Origin: Patiria miniata | Lineage: Eukaryota; Echinodermata; Asteroidea; Valvatida; Asterinidae | DNA: 64,000 nt | Assembly (NCBI RefSeq): GCF_015706575.1 | Contig: NW_024037057.1 | Location: forward strand, 5,885,203-5,949,202 | Direction: 5' to 3' | Shown: one piece after another, positions 23,901 through 35,458 of the stretch | How the letters are laid out: each line of letters begins with the position of its first letter | Position numbering within the stretch: position 1 is the stretch's first letter | Position numbers and translations under genes: made by a program | The notes under the pieces: model-generated | Told to the model about the DNA's origin: nothing | What the model saw: only the letters and a program-made list of their open reading frames with translations | The model's database searches: none

Positions 23901-24184
23901 ACACCGTTACCATTGGACCACAGCAACCCACATTCCGGAAAGAATGTTGCAACCTGACGATGCTTCTTTTCTTCACAATCTCACTGAAGGTCAGTCATTG
24001 CAAAAATGATGATTAAACATGAATCTGGGACTGCAAAAAGAATTCAATTTTGTTAGGAAGTGCTTAGATAATTTTCTTGACTCTCCATATACTTTGTACA
24101 CAACCGCTGAAGTAGCGTCAGGTTGTAACATTCTTTCCCCAATTCTTCCATGATCAGACGAAGTTAGTCCTTACCTGTTGCCAT
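20988..24184 (-). CDS. D1: dispanin/CD225 (IFITM-like) two-pass membrane protein, 146 aa
   Basis: Four coding exons on the minus strand: 24184-24175 (ATGGCAACAG, donor GTAAGG), 23182-23034, 22564-22436 and 21140-20988. Intron phases are 1, 0, 0 and all junctions are GT/AG. The protein starts MATGYTRFEND. Its proline-rich N-terminus has PPPYFGG (a PPxY motif), followed by the CD225 domain: a first hydrophobic segment (NYIGCAVIALHCCPVFGIAA) with a CC pair, a loop GDIEGAKCASKSA, and a second segment (LVLSLLSVLFVMVTTIIVV). CD225 proteins sit in plasma or endosomal membranes, and vertebrate IFITMs restrict virus entry; a role here is inferred only. Compared with D4, a small deletion shifts the tail, which ends MVVGFSHK. 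Remnants of the longer tail lie after the stop. Intron 3 carries a MITE and intron 1 a SINE. Confidence 0.85.
21206..21719. mobile_element. Foldback MITE in D1 intron 3
   Basis: It begins CAGAGTGAGTAAAAAAAG after TA and ends TTTTACTCGCCCTG. The halves are reverse complements around a centre near 21460 (CAGCAAAACGAAAATAATT / AATTGTATTTCGTTTTGGC). The same insertion is present in D4 intron 3 (50521-51023), so it preceded the D1/D4 duplication. D2 and D3 lack it. Confidence 0.85.
23285..23340. repeat. Degenerate GTT/GTC triplet tract in D1 intron 1
   Basis: Imperfect GTTGT/CGTAGTTGC triplets. Longer versions lie at 31400-31630 (D2), 45860-45940 (D3) and 52615-52850 (D4), so the tract has expanded and contracted since duplication. 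Confidence 0.6.
23521..23930 (-). mobile_element. tRNA-derived SINE in D1 intron 1
   Basis: On the minus strand the head reads TGTGGTCCAATGGTAACGG (box A) and GGGTTCGAATCCTG (box B, about 23867-23877). The body has GAGCAAGGCACTTTACCATT and GTGCATTACACAACAC/CGTTAAAGAACCCAGTAAC phrases, and the tail is (TTA)n at 23521-23541. Related copies lie at 31.8, 33.4 and 45.9 kb. Confidence 0.85.
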
Positions 24185-24371
24185 TTTTTTTCAGTTTTTT
24201 TCCAACCGTTCAGAGCATAGACGAAACACTCCCTGTCCGGTGCGCTGCACTCTGGTTTATGGTAGGCCAAATTCACTGGAATGTTGAAATGTCCAGAGCA
24301 CGTTGTGCCAGAGCACGAGAAAATGTGTCATCTTTCTGGCAGGAGTTTCATTGCGAAATTGTGAAAAAGTC

Positions 24372-24845
24372 CCTACTGGGGAAATCTCTGTTCTCATAAG
24401 CACGAGACGGTGATACATAAGATTCAACAATGGGCAACTAGAGCCCTGCTGTACACTGTCAATAGAAGCGTACCCGCCACCACCATGCACCATTTGTTGT
24501 CGATTATTGATGCAAATATGGCATTAACCATGCCACCAAAAGGTCAGAATGGAGCTGAAAAGGGTGCGCCCCTGCATTGACATTCCCATAGAGACTAGTG
24601 CTAAATGTGCATACTTCAAATTTCAAAATTCTTTTTAAAATACTCAGAACTCTCACAGGTATTTAAGCTGCACAGAAAAATGATGATCATCGTGTCAGCT
24701 TTCATTCACTTTTTATTTTTTGGTGGGTTGACCATTGACTTTTCGAGGAATTCTCACCCAAAGATGACGACCCCTAAGGGGCCGTTCACAATTATCAACA
24801 TTTTCACAAGTGTACAAGAGGACACTTTTTCAAGACCCCCCCCCC
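24372..24845. repeat. Conserved 350-bp array block, copy 2
   Basis: Same ordered phrases as at 16612-17095, including the ATGCAAAT octamer near 24513. It lies about 200 bp upstream of the D1 start exon, a position that would suit a promoter-proximal element. Confidence 0.75.
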
Positions 24846-25578
24846 CTCCCCCCTAAAAGTGTACGGAAAAAATGTTGATTTTTTTCACACAAGTCTATAT
24901 ATAGACACTTGCATGTGATTTAAAGGGTTTTTGTAACTTTTGTAGATCAAGTTTTTGGCCATGACATGAACCCCTATTCAGTGTGAACGAAGATGTATGT
25001 ATTATAATTTACCTGTAGAAGTTTCAGCTTCATACAATGTAAGTCGTGAAGTTTTTGAGAAAAAAGTGAAAATCACAGAGCTATTTTTTTTTCAGGAGAG
25101 TCGCGTAAATCCGTTGTACATAATTTTTTTCTCATGAGACGAAAAAAATTTGCGTGAAATTGTTTAACTTGTTTCTCAAAACTCCATGTATTTGTTGGTC
25201 GGATTCTTGTGGACAATACATCCTTGTCGAATGAGGAATTTCAACAATTGATCCAAGTCAACGGCGCGGCTAGAATATTTATTGTCCGCCATTGCTAGTG
25301 CGGTGTTGTTCAACAGGTGTAGCGTGAATATCCGACTCCATGAAATGTGGACTCATTGGTAGTAGTGCGAACGCGTGAGTACAATACTATGCTTTTTTTA
25401 GGATCGTTTGGGGAGAGTGACCTGTCACGTGCGAGGGATTAACCAATAAAAGGGAAAAAGGGGTCCGATTTTCATAGGAGTCGGATTTTCATGTGACACC
25501 GGCCGTTAAAAACACGCAGTGGATACGGACTATACATGTACATGTACAGTACATGTACATACAGTACATTTCCATGTA
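24846..25578. repeat. Array segment paralogous to 17.1-17.82 kb; no gene
   Basis: Nearly identical to 17096-17820, ending in the TACATGTACATG tract. No supported coding frame. Confidence 0.7.
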
Positions 25579-26463
25579 GGATGGAACGCCGTATTATCGC
25601 GGTACTTATCACGTTTCTCGTTCGGAATAGAGATTGCCCACTAACCTTCCAGAATTATCCTGTCTTATGTGTAGTATAACTCTTCCTTTTTAAATTAATA
25701 TAAAAAAATCTGACGGGTGGTGTGGTTTATTCCGTGTACGATGCCTGTGAAAATAGACATGCGCGGCGTGTGCGAACGGAGGTGGACTCCCTATTATCGC
25801 GGTATGCGGGAAATGGTTTTTATAATGATCCCAACTTTTTTGTTCATAGTTTATCTTTGACCAAAACACCCCCTGAATAAAGTCTGATATTTTCCCTGTA
25901 ACGTTCAAGTTGATTAAAGACAAAATGTCTGCAGGATGATTTCTTAAGACCCTGCCCTTCCCCCGAAAGGAGAACACAAATCCCTGAGGCAAGTCTACTG
26001 ATCGGCGATTGAGGGCGCCATTCACTTAACAAGGTGTGCCGTTTTATTTTCGCTAACGCGCGGTGCTTATTTTGATCCCGTAAAAGTTGTTACGATTTCG
26101 CGCTGCAAATATCGTCGTTCGACTTCATTTTACATTTGCAGCTGAAGAATGGGAACCAGACAATGGAACTTTCGTGGACAGAGTGCAATTAAAGATTTAT
26201 GTTAAAATATGAACGGTACCTTTTAGCAGACACGGTGAGGGAAATTTTGCAAGTTTTGGAAAACGTTAATATTTATTAAAATCGTTAAAAGTCCCAAAAG
26301 ACACAACATTTTTTAATCGTCCTTTTTATACAACTCGGTAGAAAATCCTTGATGACTGGTGAACTGGATAAAAATCGCCACTTGAAGGAGTTTTGACACT
26401 GTAAAAAGAGAAATTTCCCATGCCGCGATAATAGGGATGCCGCGATAATAGGGAGTCCGACTA
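25579..26463. mobile_element. 885-bp insertion with TATTATCGCGG ends, unknown family
   Basis: The paralogous site at about 17833 reads ...TTCCATGTACATGTG... without this segment. The left end is GGATGGAACGCCGTATTATC and the right end is CCGCGATAATAGGGAGTCC, which are imperfect inverted repeats built on TATTATCGCGG; more copies of that core lie at 25790-25805 and 26422-26434. TA may be the target duplication. A minus frame (25690-26025) shows no known domain. It is probably a non-autonomous DNA transposon. Confidence 0.65.
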
Positions 26464-27008
26464 TACATGTGTAGGACAATGCTGTACACAATACGTTCAT
26501 GGGATGCAATGCGGGGCCTGGCGCGGGGCGCGACTGGCTCGGCAAGTGCTCGATCGGCATCGGTTGCGGCTGTCGGCTGCGGCGACGGGCGAGAAAACAT
26601 ATCGACATTTAAAAAAAATACGTACGGCGGCCATTAACTCCCCCCCCCCCATTGTATACGGTTTATACGCTCGTGAAAATGTTGATAATTATGAACGGCC
26701 CCTAAGTAGCCATCTGGAACGATCCCTCCACAACTGACATCATGGCAAAATGGTGCCACTTTGAGCTCAATTGCATCCAAAATGCTCAGAATTGAAAGCC
26801 TAATATGCCACAAATGAGACACATCCCTAGATTGATTTTAATCTTATATCCGTATTTTATTGAAACATGCGCCCAATTTTTTTTTTTTTTTAATAATTTT
26901 TTACAGTTAATGTTAAAAAGGTTGGTTGTTACTCAGTAACTGAAGAATCAATTAATAAAAAACCACAAAATAAGCACATACGACACCAGGATGTTTCTTT
27001 TCTTACTA
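26464..27008. repeat. Array segment paralogous to 17.83-18.38 kb
   Basis: Contains the GC-rich patch (26510-26600) and the TATATCCGTATTTTATTGAAA and GGTTGTTACTCAGTAACTGA phrases that precede each CAGGGTGAGT MITE in the array. No gene. Confidence 0.7.
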
Positions 27009-27010
27009 TA

Positions 27011-27461
27011 CAGGATGAGTAAAAAACACGAAACCCTTATGCTGGGACCATTGTTTTAGTGAAGTTCTGCATGTAGCACTTTCAAAATCTAGGATATTAA
27101 AGCCCCTTTCATAAGCTTTCTTTTGGTACAAGAATCATTCAAATGTCTTTTGTACTTTTCAGTTACGTAATTTTATACACAACCGCCGTTTTAAGGTTCT
27201 GTCCGCGGATCACAAAAAGTTCAGTGTTGTTTCAGCAAAACGAAAAGAAATCACATAGAGATGTGTGTGAATTGTTTTCGCTTTGCTGAAGTAACATAAT
27301 CCTTTTTGTGATCCACGGATTAATTTTATTCAATTAATTTCCATTAATGAAATTGGCTTTCCAGCCATTATTATTTTTTGGTGCAACATATTTGTTTAAA
27401 TATGAAATACATATTTTAATTTTTTTTTGGTTTGGGTTTCGCGTTTGTTTTACTCACCCTG
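27011..27461. mobile_element. CAGGGTGAGT foldback MITE, 451 bp
   Basis: Starts CAGGATGAGTAAAAAACACG and ends GTTTTACTCACCCTG, flanked by TA on both sides (27009-27010, 27462-27463). The TA duplication and terminal repeats suit a Tc1/mariner-type non-autonomous element. Orthologous copies lie at 41342-41795 and 48920-49377. Confidence 0.85.
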
Positions 27462-28223
27462 TACATGTATATAGTACATTAACAATAATGTTGTGCATAT
27501 CATTGATTATTGTTATGTTTTCCTGAAGATTGTAAGGCCCCCCCCCCAAAAAAAACCCCACAACAACAAAGAAACTAATAAAGGTACAGACTGAATTCAA
27601 TACTGGACAAACTCAAGCTAAATTTACGATTACAGTCGGTGTTATTTTATTCAATATTGGCAAATTCAGATTAATACCTATATACACATTTATTTAAAGA
27701 ATAACAATTTGCAATTATATATCATTGAACATTGGGCAAAATACAATATTTTGTAAAGAATATTATTATTTCAAGTATGAAACTTATCGCATAAGGGTTC
27801 TGACAAAATTAACAATGGTCTTAAAGTAGAAAATACCCTTTTGAAAAATTATATATATATATATAAAACAATTACCTATTTAATACAAATGTATCGAAAA
27901 ATATGCATACAGATTCTCACGGACGAATAAATATTTGGTAAACAAATCTGCGTTGGCCTTTACAGTATTCTATACGGAGATTTTTATTTTCTTTCCTTAT
28001 ACCTGCAAATCCTCATTTCGATCAGACCGCTTCACATTTATCCCACAAGTAAGTTACCGAATTATTGTCAAAAGCTTTGAGTTGGGTTAAAGATCTTGTT
28101 GGTACTATTAAAATGTCCTCTGGGTTGCTGTCATTTTAAGAAGAATTCAAAAAAGGTGAGGGCTTTCAAACGATCCGTCAAGTTGACTCTGGTTGGAATT
28201 AAGTTTCTACACTGTATAAAATA
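27462..28223. repeat. 3' flank shared by D2, D3 and D4 units; no gene
   Basis: Begins with ACATGTATATAGTACATTAA and a poly-C/poly-A run, followed by GGTACAGACTGAATTCAATA. Recurs at 41796-42718 and 49378-49800. No open frame of note. Confidence 0.7.
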
Positions 28224-28726
28224 CAGGGTGAGTAAAAAAAAAAACCCACGAAACCTAAATGTCGGGACCATTGTTTTAGTGAAGTTCTTCATGAAGCACT
28301 TTCCAAAATCTAGGATATGAAAGCCCAATTAGGCTTTCTTTTAGTACAAGAATCATTCAAATCACTCATGTACTTTTCGAGTTTTAAACACAACTACCAT
28401 TTTAAAGTTCTGTCTATGGATCACAAAAAGGATTGCGTTCTTTCAGCAAAACGAAAACAATTCACACACATCCCTATGTGATTTGTTTTCGTTTTGCTGA
28501 AAGAACACTGAACTTTTTTTGTGATCCGTGGACAGAACCTTAAAACGGTGATTGTGTTTAAAACTCCGTATCTTAAAAAGTACATAAGTGATTCGAATAG
28601 TTTTTGTACTAAAAGAAAGCTTATGAATTGGGCTTTCATATCCTAGATTTTGAAAGTGCTACATGCAGAACTTCACTAAAACAATGGTCCCAACATTTGG
28701 GCTTCGTTTTTCTGTTACTTACCCTG
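28224..28726. mobile_element. CAGGGTGAGT foldback MITE, 503 bp, nearly palindromic
   Basis: Flanked by TA (28222-28223, 28727-28728). Both halves carry GGGACCATTGTTTTAGTGAA and AGGATATGAAAGCCC in opposite orientation. The centre is CAGCAAAACGAAAACAA / TTGTTTTCGTTTTGCTG around 28475. Paralogous copy at 42719-43226. Confidence 0.9.
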
Positions 28727-29426
28727 TATAGGGCAAATAAATCGTTGGGCTAGATACAAACAACGCATGTAAAAGCAAGTTTGCCCAATAGTTGAACTTG
28801 CTTACTATTCGTACATAGTTTGTGGAATAATCAACCCATTTCGCCATCTTTTTTGTTTACAGTGTATACACGAAATCGCCTTTTGTGATATCAAAAGCTT
28901 ATGCATGGTATGCACTATTTTCTCAAGGACAAAACATGAAGTGCCATAACTGAGTTGAAAACGTCTACAGGTTATCGGTTTTGAACATGAAACAGTATAG
29001 ATTTTGAACAAATTAAACTTCGAGTTGTGTTGTTGGAATTAAAACCAGTAACATGAATGAAACGCTTTATAATATATACCTTTATATTCGCATACCACCA
29101 GCCCATGTATTGACCTTTTAGAGTGTTAATTAGCGGCGTTGAGAATGATCAGCACAATAACACATATGTATCCCAAAAGTAACATAACGAATAAGTATAA
29201 GACAAACTGGCCTGCTGTCATTTGAGAAGAAGTATGTAATGAATTTCCAACGATTGGTCCTCAATATGGAGTTCTATAGAAGACATCGCATTTCGTGATA
29301 CAAAGAATGTGCGTGGCTTATTTATTTAATTTTTTTTCGAGAGAAACAAAGGCAGCTTCACCAAGTTGAAAATGTCTACAGTTAAAGTTTTTATCATCCA
29401 ACAGTTGTTTTTTTCTTCTTAGGCTT
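28727..29426. repeat. 3' flank of D2, shared with D3 (43.2-43.9 kb) and partly D1/D4
   Basis: Phrases such as GTGATATCAAAAGCTTATGC and GCATACCACCAGCC recur downstream of each gene. An AATAAA on the minus strand at 29321-29326, about 100 bp past the D2 stop, is the likely polyadenylation signal. Confidence 0.6.
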
Positions 29427-32400
29427 TTAACCATACCACTTGACCGCAAAGTAAACGAACGTTGCTATAAAGAGACACAGAATAATGACACCGATGAGAA
29501 TCGGAACTCTTTTCGAGGCACGCTGCGCTCCGTCGATGCCTCCATCACCAAGCTCACGTGGGCGCGTCTATAGAAGAAAACAAAAATAGCCAAAATGAAG
29601 ACGGAAATTTTACCCAAGTATTTTAACTTGCATGCCCAATATTAATGATTATATAACTGACATGCAGATCCTTGTCATTTGATTGGTGGAACTCACATCA
29701 CGTGTCATTCGTTATTGCTCCCATTAAATGCCATGAGACATACTTTTGAACAGTGTTATTAGGATCATCATTCTTGTGCGGTATATTTGTGTGCAGTTAA
29801 TGTATGCTGATGTGCGCGTTCCAAAGAGTTTGCGCTACAACGTTTGGTTCAAACATTTTTTCTGAAGGGGTGGTTTGGAAGAGGGAAATACATTTTCCAC
29901 CAATTTTGTATTGAAATAAAAGAAACAAAATCAAATGGCAAGGATCTAGTCAGTTATATAAAACAAATATTGAGTGGCTTTACATTTTGAAATGGGAGGA
30001 ATATTATCGCTCGGTAAAATTTGGACTTTTCCCGTTCACTATAGGCTATGCCTCGTGAAATGGAAAAGTCCAGATTTTACCTTGGTATAATGTTCCTCCC
30101 AATCCACGCTTAGCCACTCAATGTTTGTATAATGGCCTATTATGAGCTTTCTAGATTTTGTTTATATAGAGCGATCCGAATTGGGAGCGCACCGCTCGAG
30201 GTCATGAAAACGAGGTTGTCTATACCCTCAAATTGTACGATAAAACCTACCGCACAACACATGATCAGGCTTACAAGCGTTCCAAACGGGGCTGGAAGGC
30301 AACAACCCAGTGCAGTTCCAGCTACCTCTGCGTAAGGATTTGGGGTGTCGTCAGGGGTGCGAACATTCACTACACAGGGCGCCACCTGTAAATGGCAAAC
30401 GAGAATGCACGTTTTAGATCAGCCTATTTCGTACGTTACGACGACTTCACAATAATGTTCATGGCAGGAATTTCTCTGAGGAACATATACTTCGTGCAAC
30501 TTTCTACTCCTCTTAAAGGCATGACAAAAATATTTCACATGATCCCCTATTGATGAAATTGTATTGAAAATTGCACTTCGTTAAACATTAAACATATAAT
30601 CTTTTTTTCCGGACAACTGAGGGCGCTGTTGCTTGATGTCACTACCAGCTTTGATGTTACGTCAGGAAGACACCGTTCAGTTTTTCTGGGATTTCTGTTC
30701 AGATTGTGACCCCTAACAGTTTTTTCTTATTATAAATGTGTGTAAAGTTCGCTCACTGGTTTACGGCCATGTACCGGCACAACAACGAATCACCAAATAA
30801 AAGGATATTTACGATAGCAACACATCCAAAATTCTGGTAACTTTTGGTGCTGAAATAGCTGTAAAAGTGAGGTTTTTATGCCTGAAATGACATCACACTT
30901 TTACTTGTGAATACAGTTTAGTCAAGATGTGAACATGAACACTTTCGAAGGTGCCGATTAGAAAATCATGTGCAAAGTCTACGGGATTTAGGATAGAACA
31001 AGAAGAAGAAAAAAAGAAGAAAAAAAGAAAAATAGAAGAAAAAAGTATGGCTTTTCTGCCATTGATGGCGAACAAGCAAATTACATTGCATAAACCCTCT
31101 AAGCTTCCTAGCAGACTGAAGTTGAACTTGAATTAAGTAGGGCCTACTTACATTCGCGTAAAATTGCTGAGGCTGAGGGTAACTGGTCGGTGTGCCACCT
31201 AGAGGTCCGCCGAAGTTAGGTGGTGGGGGCGGAGCATAAACTTGCCCCGCTGGGAGCCCAGCAATGGGATAAGCCGTGGCATTATTCTCAAACCGTGTGT
31301 AACCTGAAAGACACAATTAAAAGACGGAATCCGTAAGTGACGGTTCCTGCGTCGAGTAAAATATCAGGAAATTGTCAAATGACCGACAAGAATGCAAATT
31401 CTTTTGTTTTTGTCGTAGTTGCTTTGCTGCATGGTCGATGGTTGTAGTAAGTGTGTTTTTTGCGGTTGTCGTCGATATTAACTGTCACAATTGTTTCGTA
31501 GCTATAGCTACCAATTGTCGCTATTGTTACAGTTGTTGTTGCCTCAAATGTCGTCATTGTCGTGGTTGACAATATTGTCGGTTGTCACTTTTGTCGCTGT
31601 TGTTGCTCTAGTCGCTGTCGTCGTTGTTACATAAAAATTGTCTGCTGTAGGACCCTCAGTGTCTTTCAAGCTCTTCAATTGTGAACAAATTATGGCAGCA
31701 TCAAAAACTTTATTCAAACGTACGTTTAAATTTGACACTCCCATATGAACAGGCGAAATCTGCCTTAGGTTTGAGTTTTGTCTCTTGGTCAAGCCCGTGC
31801 GTATAAATCTGCCAATAAATAATAATAATAATACCGAAGTCTATAATAATACCAACAATTAGGTACTCAAGGTGCAGGAAATTATGACTATTATTAGAGA
31901 CAGGTAAATGAACTACATGAGAAATATGAGAACCATTATAAAGCACCTTTATAATGGTTTACAAGGTGCTGCGGCGCATTAAGCAGCCACTGCCAGAAAC
32001 ACCGGGGCAAACCCTTTCTCTTGGCGATAAGTGTTACTGGGTTCTTTAACGTGCATTACACAACACACGGGACCTACGGCTTCACGTCCCATCCGAAGGA
32101 CGAAGCAATAATGGTAAAGCGCCTTGCTCAAGAGCACAAGCACCATGTTCCCACGGTCAGGATTCGAATCCGTGTACCACGGCACACGAGTCGAACACCG
32201 TAACCATTGGACCACAGCGCCCCACATTCCGGAAAGAATGCTGCAACCTGACGATTCTTGTTTTCTTCATAATCTCAATGAAGGTCAGTCAGTGCAAAAA
32301 TGATGATAAAACATGAATCTGGGACTGCAAAAAGAATTCAATTTTGTTAGGAAGTGCTTAGATAATTTTCTTGACTCTCCATATACTTTGTACACAACCG

Positions 32401-32478
32401 CTGAAGTAGCGTCAGGTTGTAACATTCTTTCCCAAATTCTTCCATGATCAGACGAAGTTAGTCCTTACCTGTTGCCAT
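29427..32478 (-). CDS. D2: dispanin/CD225-like protein, 145 aa, diverged domain
   Basis: Exons 32478-32469, 31303-31152, 30385-30251 and 29567-29427, with phases 1, 0, 0 as in D1. The start MATGYTRFENN is kept. The proline run reads PPPPPNFGG, so the PPxY tyrosine of D1/D4 is Asn. The first CD225 half is diverged (NPYAEVAGTALGCCLPAPFG) but keeps CCLP-x-PFG, close to the CD225 consensus 'CCLPLGI', and ends SLIMCCA with an extra Cys pair. The second half reads LGDGGIDGAQRASKRVPILI followed by a hydrophobic segment, with a short tail VKWYG. It is co-oriented with its neighbours, each with its own leader. The closest relative is D3, from which exon 4 differs strongly. Confidence 0.8.
31400..31630. 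repeat. GTT/GTC triplet-rich tract in D2 intron 1
   Basis: About 230 bp of imperfect TTG/GTC/GTT triplets, e.g. CAGTTGTTGTTGCCTC and GTCGCTGTTGTTGCTC. Open frames on both strands across it are composition artefacts. Confidence 0.65.
31816..32224 (-). mobile_element. tRNA-derived SINE in D2 intron 1
   Basis: Same family and orientation as 23521-23930: box A/box B head ending near 32224, body with GCATTACACAACACACGGGA, and an AATAATAATA tail at the left. It sits at the same place in intron 1 as in D1. Confidence 0.85.
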
Positions 32479-32749
32479 TTTTTTTCAGTTTTTTTTTCCA
32501 ACCGTTCAGAGCATAGACGAAACACTCCTTGTCCGGTGTGCTGCAGTCTGGTTTATGGTAGGCCAATACACCCAGCAAGTTGCTTTTAATCCTACGATTC
32601 GTCACTGCTATTTTCGTCACGTAGGTCATAGCTATACATAGGTCAGCAGGAGGTATTGTGAGATGTAGGTATTCAGATCCAGTGCAGGTGTTGTGACCCG
32701 CCAGACATAAAAAACCAGACCTTTTCTTGTTCGGTGGATTTTTTTGCAT
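32469..32749 (-). other. Open leader upstream of the D2 start (possible uORF)
   Basis: A 94-codon frame starting at 32749 (MQKNPPNKKRSGF...) runs to the D2 start codon in another frame and includes CLAGHNTCTGSEYLHLTI and HKPDC-TPDKECFVYALNGW. The corresponding leader of D3 is open to a TAA that overlaps the D3 ATG (TAATG), and most of it is open in D4, including across a 6-bp insertion. Differences between copies are mostly replacements, so there is no sign of purifying selection. It could be an uORF or chance openness. Confidence 0.3.
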
Positions 32750-33419
32750 TATACATATGCACTTTGTACATAACCTTCAAACCAGACACGAGTCCATAGC
32801 ATTACAGAAGGAGAAATCAACGGCCTCATCAATGCAAAAGCAGGACAATTACAAACTTCGAGTTGTTACAATTTTGGAAATAGGCCAAATGCCACAAATG
32901 AAACATGATTTCTGTTTTTACTTAAATGTCTGCGTTTTATTGATACATTAAGACGCTTTTATTTTGCGATTTTTTTTTTAACAATGTTCAACATTTGGGC
33001 AGTTATCTAAACTAAAATTAAATAATTAATGAGTACACAAAAACATCTTAATTTAACTGAGTCATCCGATTTCCACTACGACAAAAATTTGATGAACCAG
33101 TTTTTTTGGTAATCAGTTATATTGTAGCAACCAACTTTTATATTTCTTTTGGTGGAAATTATTAACTTTAAACCATTTAAAGCCTTATTAAAAAAATGAC
33201 GGCTGAAGTATGCCTGCTTGAATAGTCTGGCACAGCCATTATTATTTTTTGGTGCAACATATTTGTTTAAATATGAAATACATATTTTTTTTTGGGGGGG
33301 GGGGGTTTGGGTTTCGTGTTTGTTTTACTCACCCTGTACATGTATATAGTACATTAACAATAATGTTGTGCATATCATTGATTATTGTTACGTTTCCCTG
33401 AAGATTGTAAGGCCCCCCT

Positions 33420-33838
33420 GCCAATTAATAATAATAATAATAATACCGAAGTCTTATATAGCGCACGTATCTACCAACAATTAGGTACTCAAGGTGCAGG
33501 AAATTATGTCTATTATTAGAGACAGGTAAATGAAGTACATGAGAAATATGAGAACCGTTATGTAGCACCTTTACAAGGTGCTGCAGCGCATTAAGCAGCC
33601 ACTGCTGCCAGAAACACCGGGGCAAACCCCTTCTCTTGGCGATAAGTGTTACTGGTTCTTTAACGTGCATTACACAACACACGGGACCTACGGCTTCACG
33701 TCCCATCCGAAGGACGAAGCAATAATGGTAAAGCGCCTTGCTCAGGAGCGCAAGCACCATGTTCCCACGGTCAGGATTCGAACCCGTGTACCACGGCACA
33801 CGAGTCGAACACCGTAACCATTGGACCACAGCACCCAA
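33420..33838 (-). mobile_element. tRNA-derived SINE near the orphan start exon
   Basis: Full-length copy with a (TAA)n tail at 33422-33446 and tRNA head at about 33838. The following 34.0 kb matches intron 1/exon 1 of the dispanin genes, so it marks a duplicated 5' gene portion. Confidence 0.85.
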
Positions 33839-34083
33839 CTCTCGGAAAGGATGTTGCAACCTGACGATGCTTCTTTTCTTCACAATCTCACTGAAGGTCA
33901 GTCATTGCAAAAATGATGATTAAACATGAATCTGGGACTGCAAAAAGAATTCAATTTTGTTAGGAAGTGCTTAGATAATTTTCTTGACTCTATGCATATA
34001 CTTTGTACACGACCGCTGAAGTAGTGTCAGGTTGTCACATTCTTTCCCCAATTCCTCCATGATCAGACGAAGTTAGTCCTTAC

Positions 34084-34093
34084 CTGTTGCCAT
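34084..34093 (-). other. Orphan dispanin start exon (ATGGCAACAG with GTAAGG donor)
   Basis: Identical in sequence and flanks to the start exons of D1-D4, but without its own exons 2-4 downstream. The next acceptor on this strand belongs to D2 (31303). It may be a remnant of a partly deleted unit or an alternative first exon for D2, 1.6 kb upstream of D2's own. Confidence 0.6.
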
Positions 34094-34266
34094 TATGTCA
34101 GCCTCAAGTTCAGTGATCTCAATACAAAAATCAAACTGTTCAGAGCATAGACGAAACACTCCTTGTCCGTTGCGCTGCAGACTGGTTTATGGTAGGCCAA
34201 ATTCACTGGAATGTTGAAATGTCCAGAGCACGTTGTGCCAGATCACGAGAAAGCGAGTCATCTTTC

Positions 34267-34455
34267 TGGCAGCAATTGTACAATAGTCCCTACTTGGGAA
34301 ATCTCTGTTCTCATATGCACGAGACCAACTATTACAAAAGATTAAAGGGAATATACATCATTTGCTTTTGCTGCAACAATTGTACAATAGTCCCTACTTG
34401 GGAAATCTCTGTTCTCATATGCACGAGACCAACTATTACAAAAGATTAAAGGGAA
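34267..34455. repeat. Perfect-looking two-copy tandem repeat, period about 104 bp
   Basis: The segment CAATTGTACAATAGTCCCTACTTGGGAAAT... through ...CATTTGCTTTTGCTG occurs twice in direct succession, nearly without change. It contains the array phrase CTCTGTTCTCATATGCACGAGAC. Open frames across it repeat the same peptide. Confidence 0.85.
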
Positions 34456-34974
34456 TATACATCATTTGCTTTTGCTGTAATTTTCAGAAATGGATGGAAT
34501 TGGGGGGTTGGAAATATATAGCAAATATAGTTACACTGACTTTTTTGAGGTTTTGGGTTCGAAGATGCCATAAAAACCAAGAAAACAATCATTTTCCTGT
34601 AGTCTGGTTTCCTGACTCCATTTAAGAAGAAACAGAGCAGTTTACATATATTGGGAAATTGTAAGGTCAGGGAACCAGTCTAGCTGGCTTGTACCCGTTC
34701 ATACATGTAGGTGTGTAATCGATTGCAAACAAGTGCTACATGTATGGTCAACTGGGGCCAGTATTTGAAAAAAAGCCATTTTTTTCCAACGCCTATCGGC
34801 CGGTCAGCGTTGGAAATTGAAACAAAAATACCACTTTTCTTGAAATGACAGTATAACAGGTGCCATGATTTTCCAGGATGCTTTACACTGCCATTCACTA
34901 ACAGTCCAGCAAAATATTTCAAAATGATTTGGTAGTTTTATTTTTTGATGTTTGCAAATGTTGTATTTTCCCTT

Positions 34975-35335
34975 TAAAGGATGGGCAAACTAGAGCCCGC
35001 GGCACACCGCAAACAGAAGTCGATAGAATCGTACCCTCCATCGCCAGGCACCCTTTGTTGTCGATTATGCAAATATGGACTAAACCACGCCACCGAAAAC
35101 TCAAAATGAAGCTGAAAAGGGTGCACCCCTGCATTGATATTCCCATGGAGACTAGTGCTAAATGTGCATACTTCAAAAATCTGTTTTAAAATACTCGGAA
35201 CTCTCACAGGTATTTAAGCTGCACAGAAAAATGATGATCATCGTGTCAGCTTTCATTTACTTTTTATTTTTTGGTGGCTTGACCATTGACTTTTCGAGGA
35301 ATTCTCACCCAAAGATGACGACCCCTAAAGAAGCC
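34975..35335. repeat. Conserved 350-bp array block, copy 3
   Basis: Same ordered phrases as copy 1; here the octamer context is CGATTATGCAAATATGGACT (about 35063). Nearly identical to the copy at 40010-40370. Confidence 0.75.
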
Positions 35336-35458
35336 ATCTGGAACGATCCCTCCACAACTGACATCATGGCAAAATGGTGCCACTTTGAGCTCAATTGCAT
35401 CCAAAATGCTCAGAATTGAAAGCCCAATATGCCACAAATAATACACATCCCTAGATTG

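Noticed and set aside
23685-23957. Frames over the SINEs on both strands (also at 32.0, 33.5 and 46.0 kb)
   Set aside because: They are translations of the tRNA-derived SINE, including its A and B boxes.
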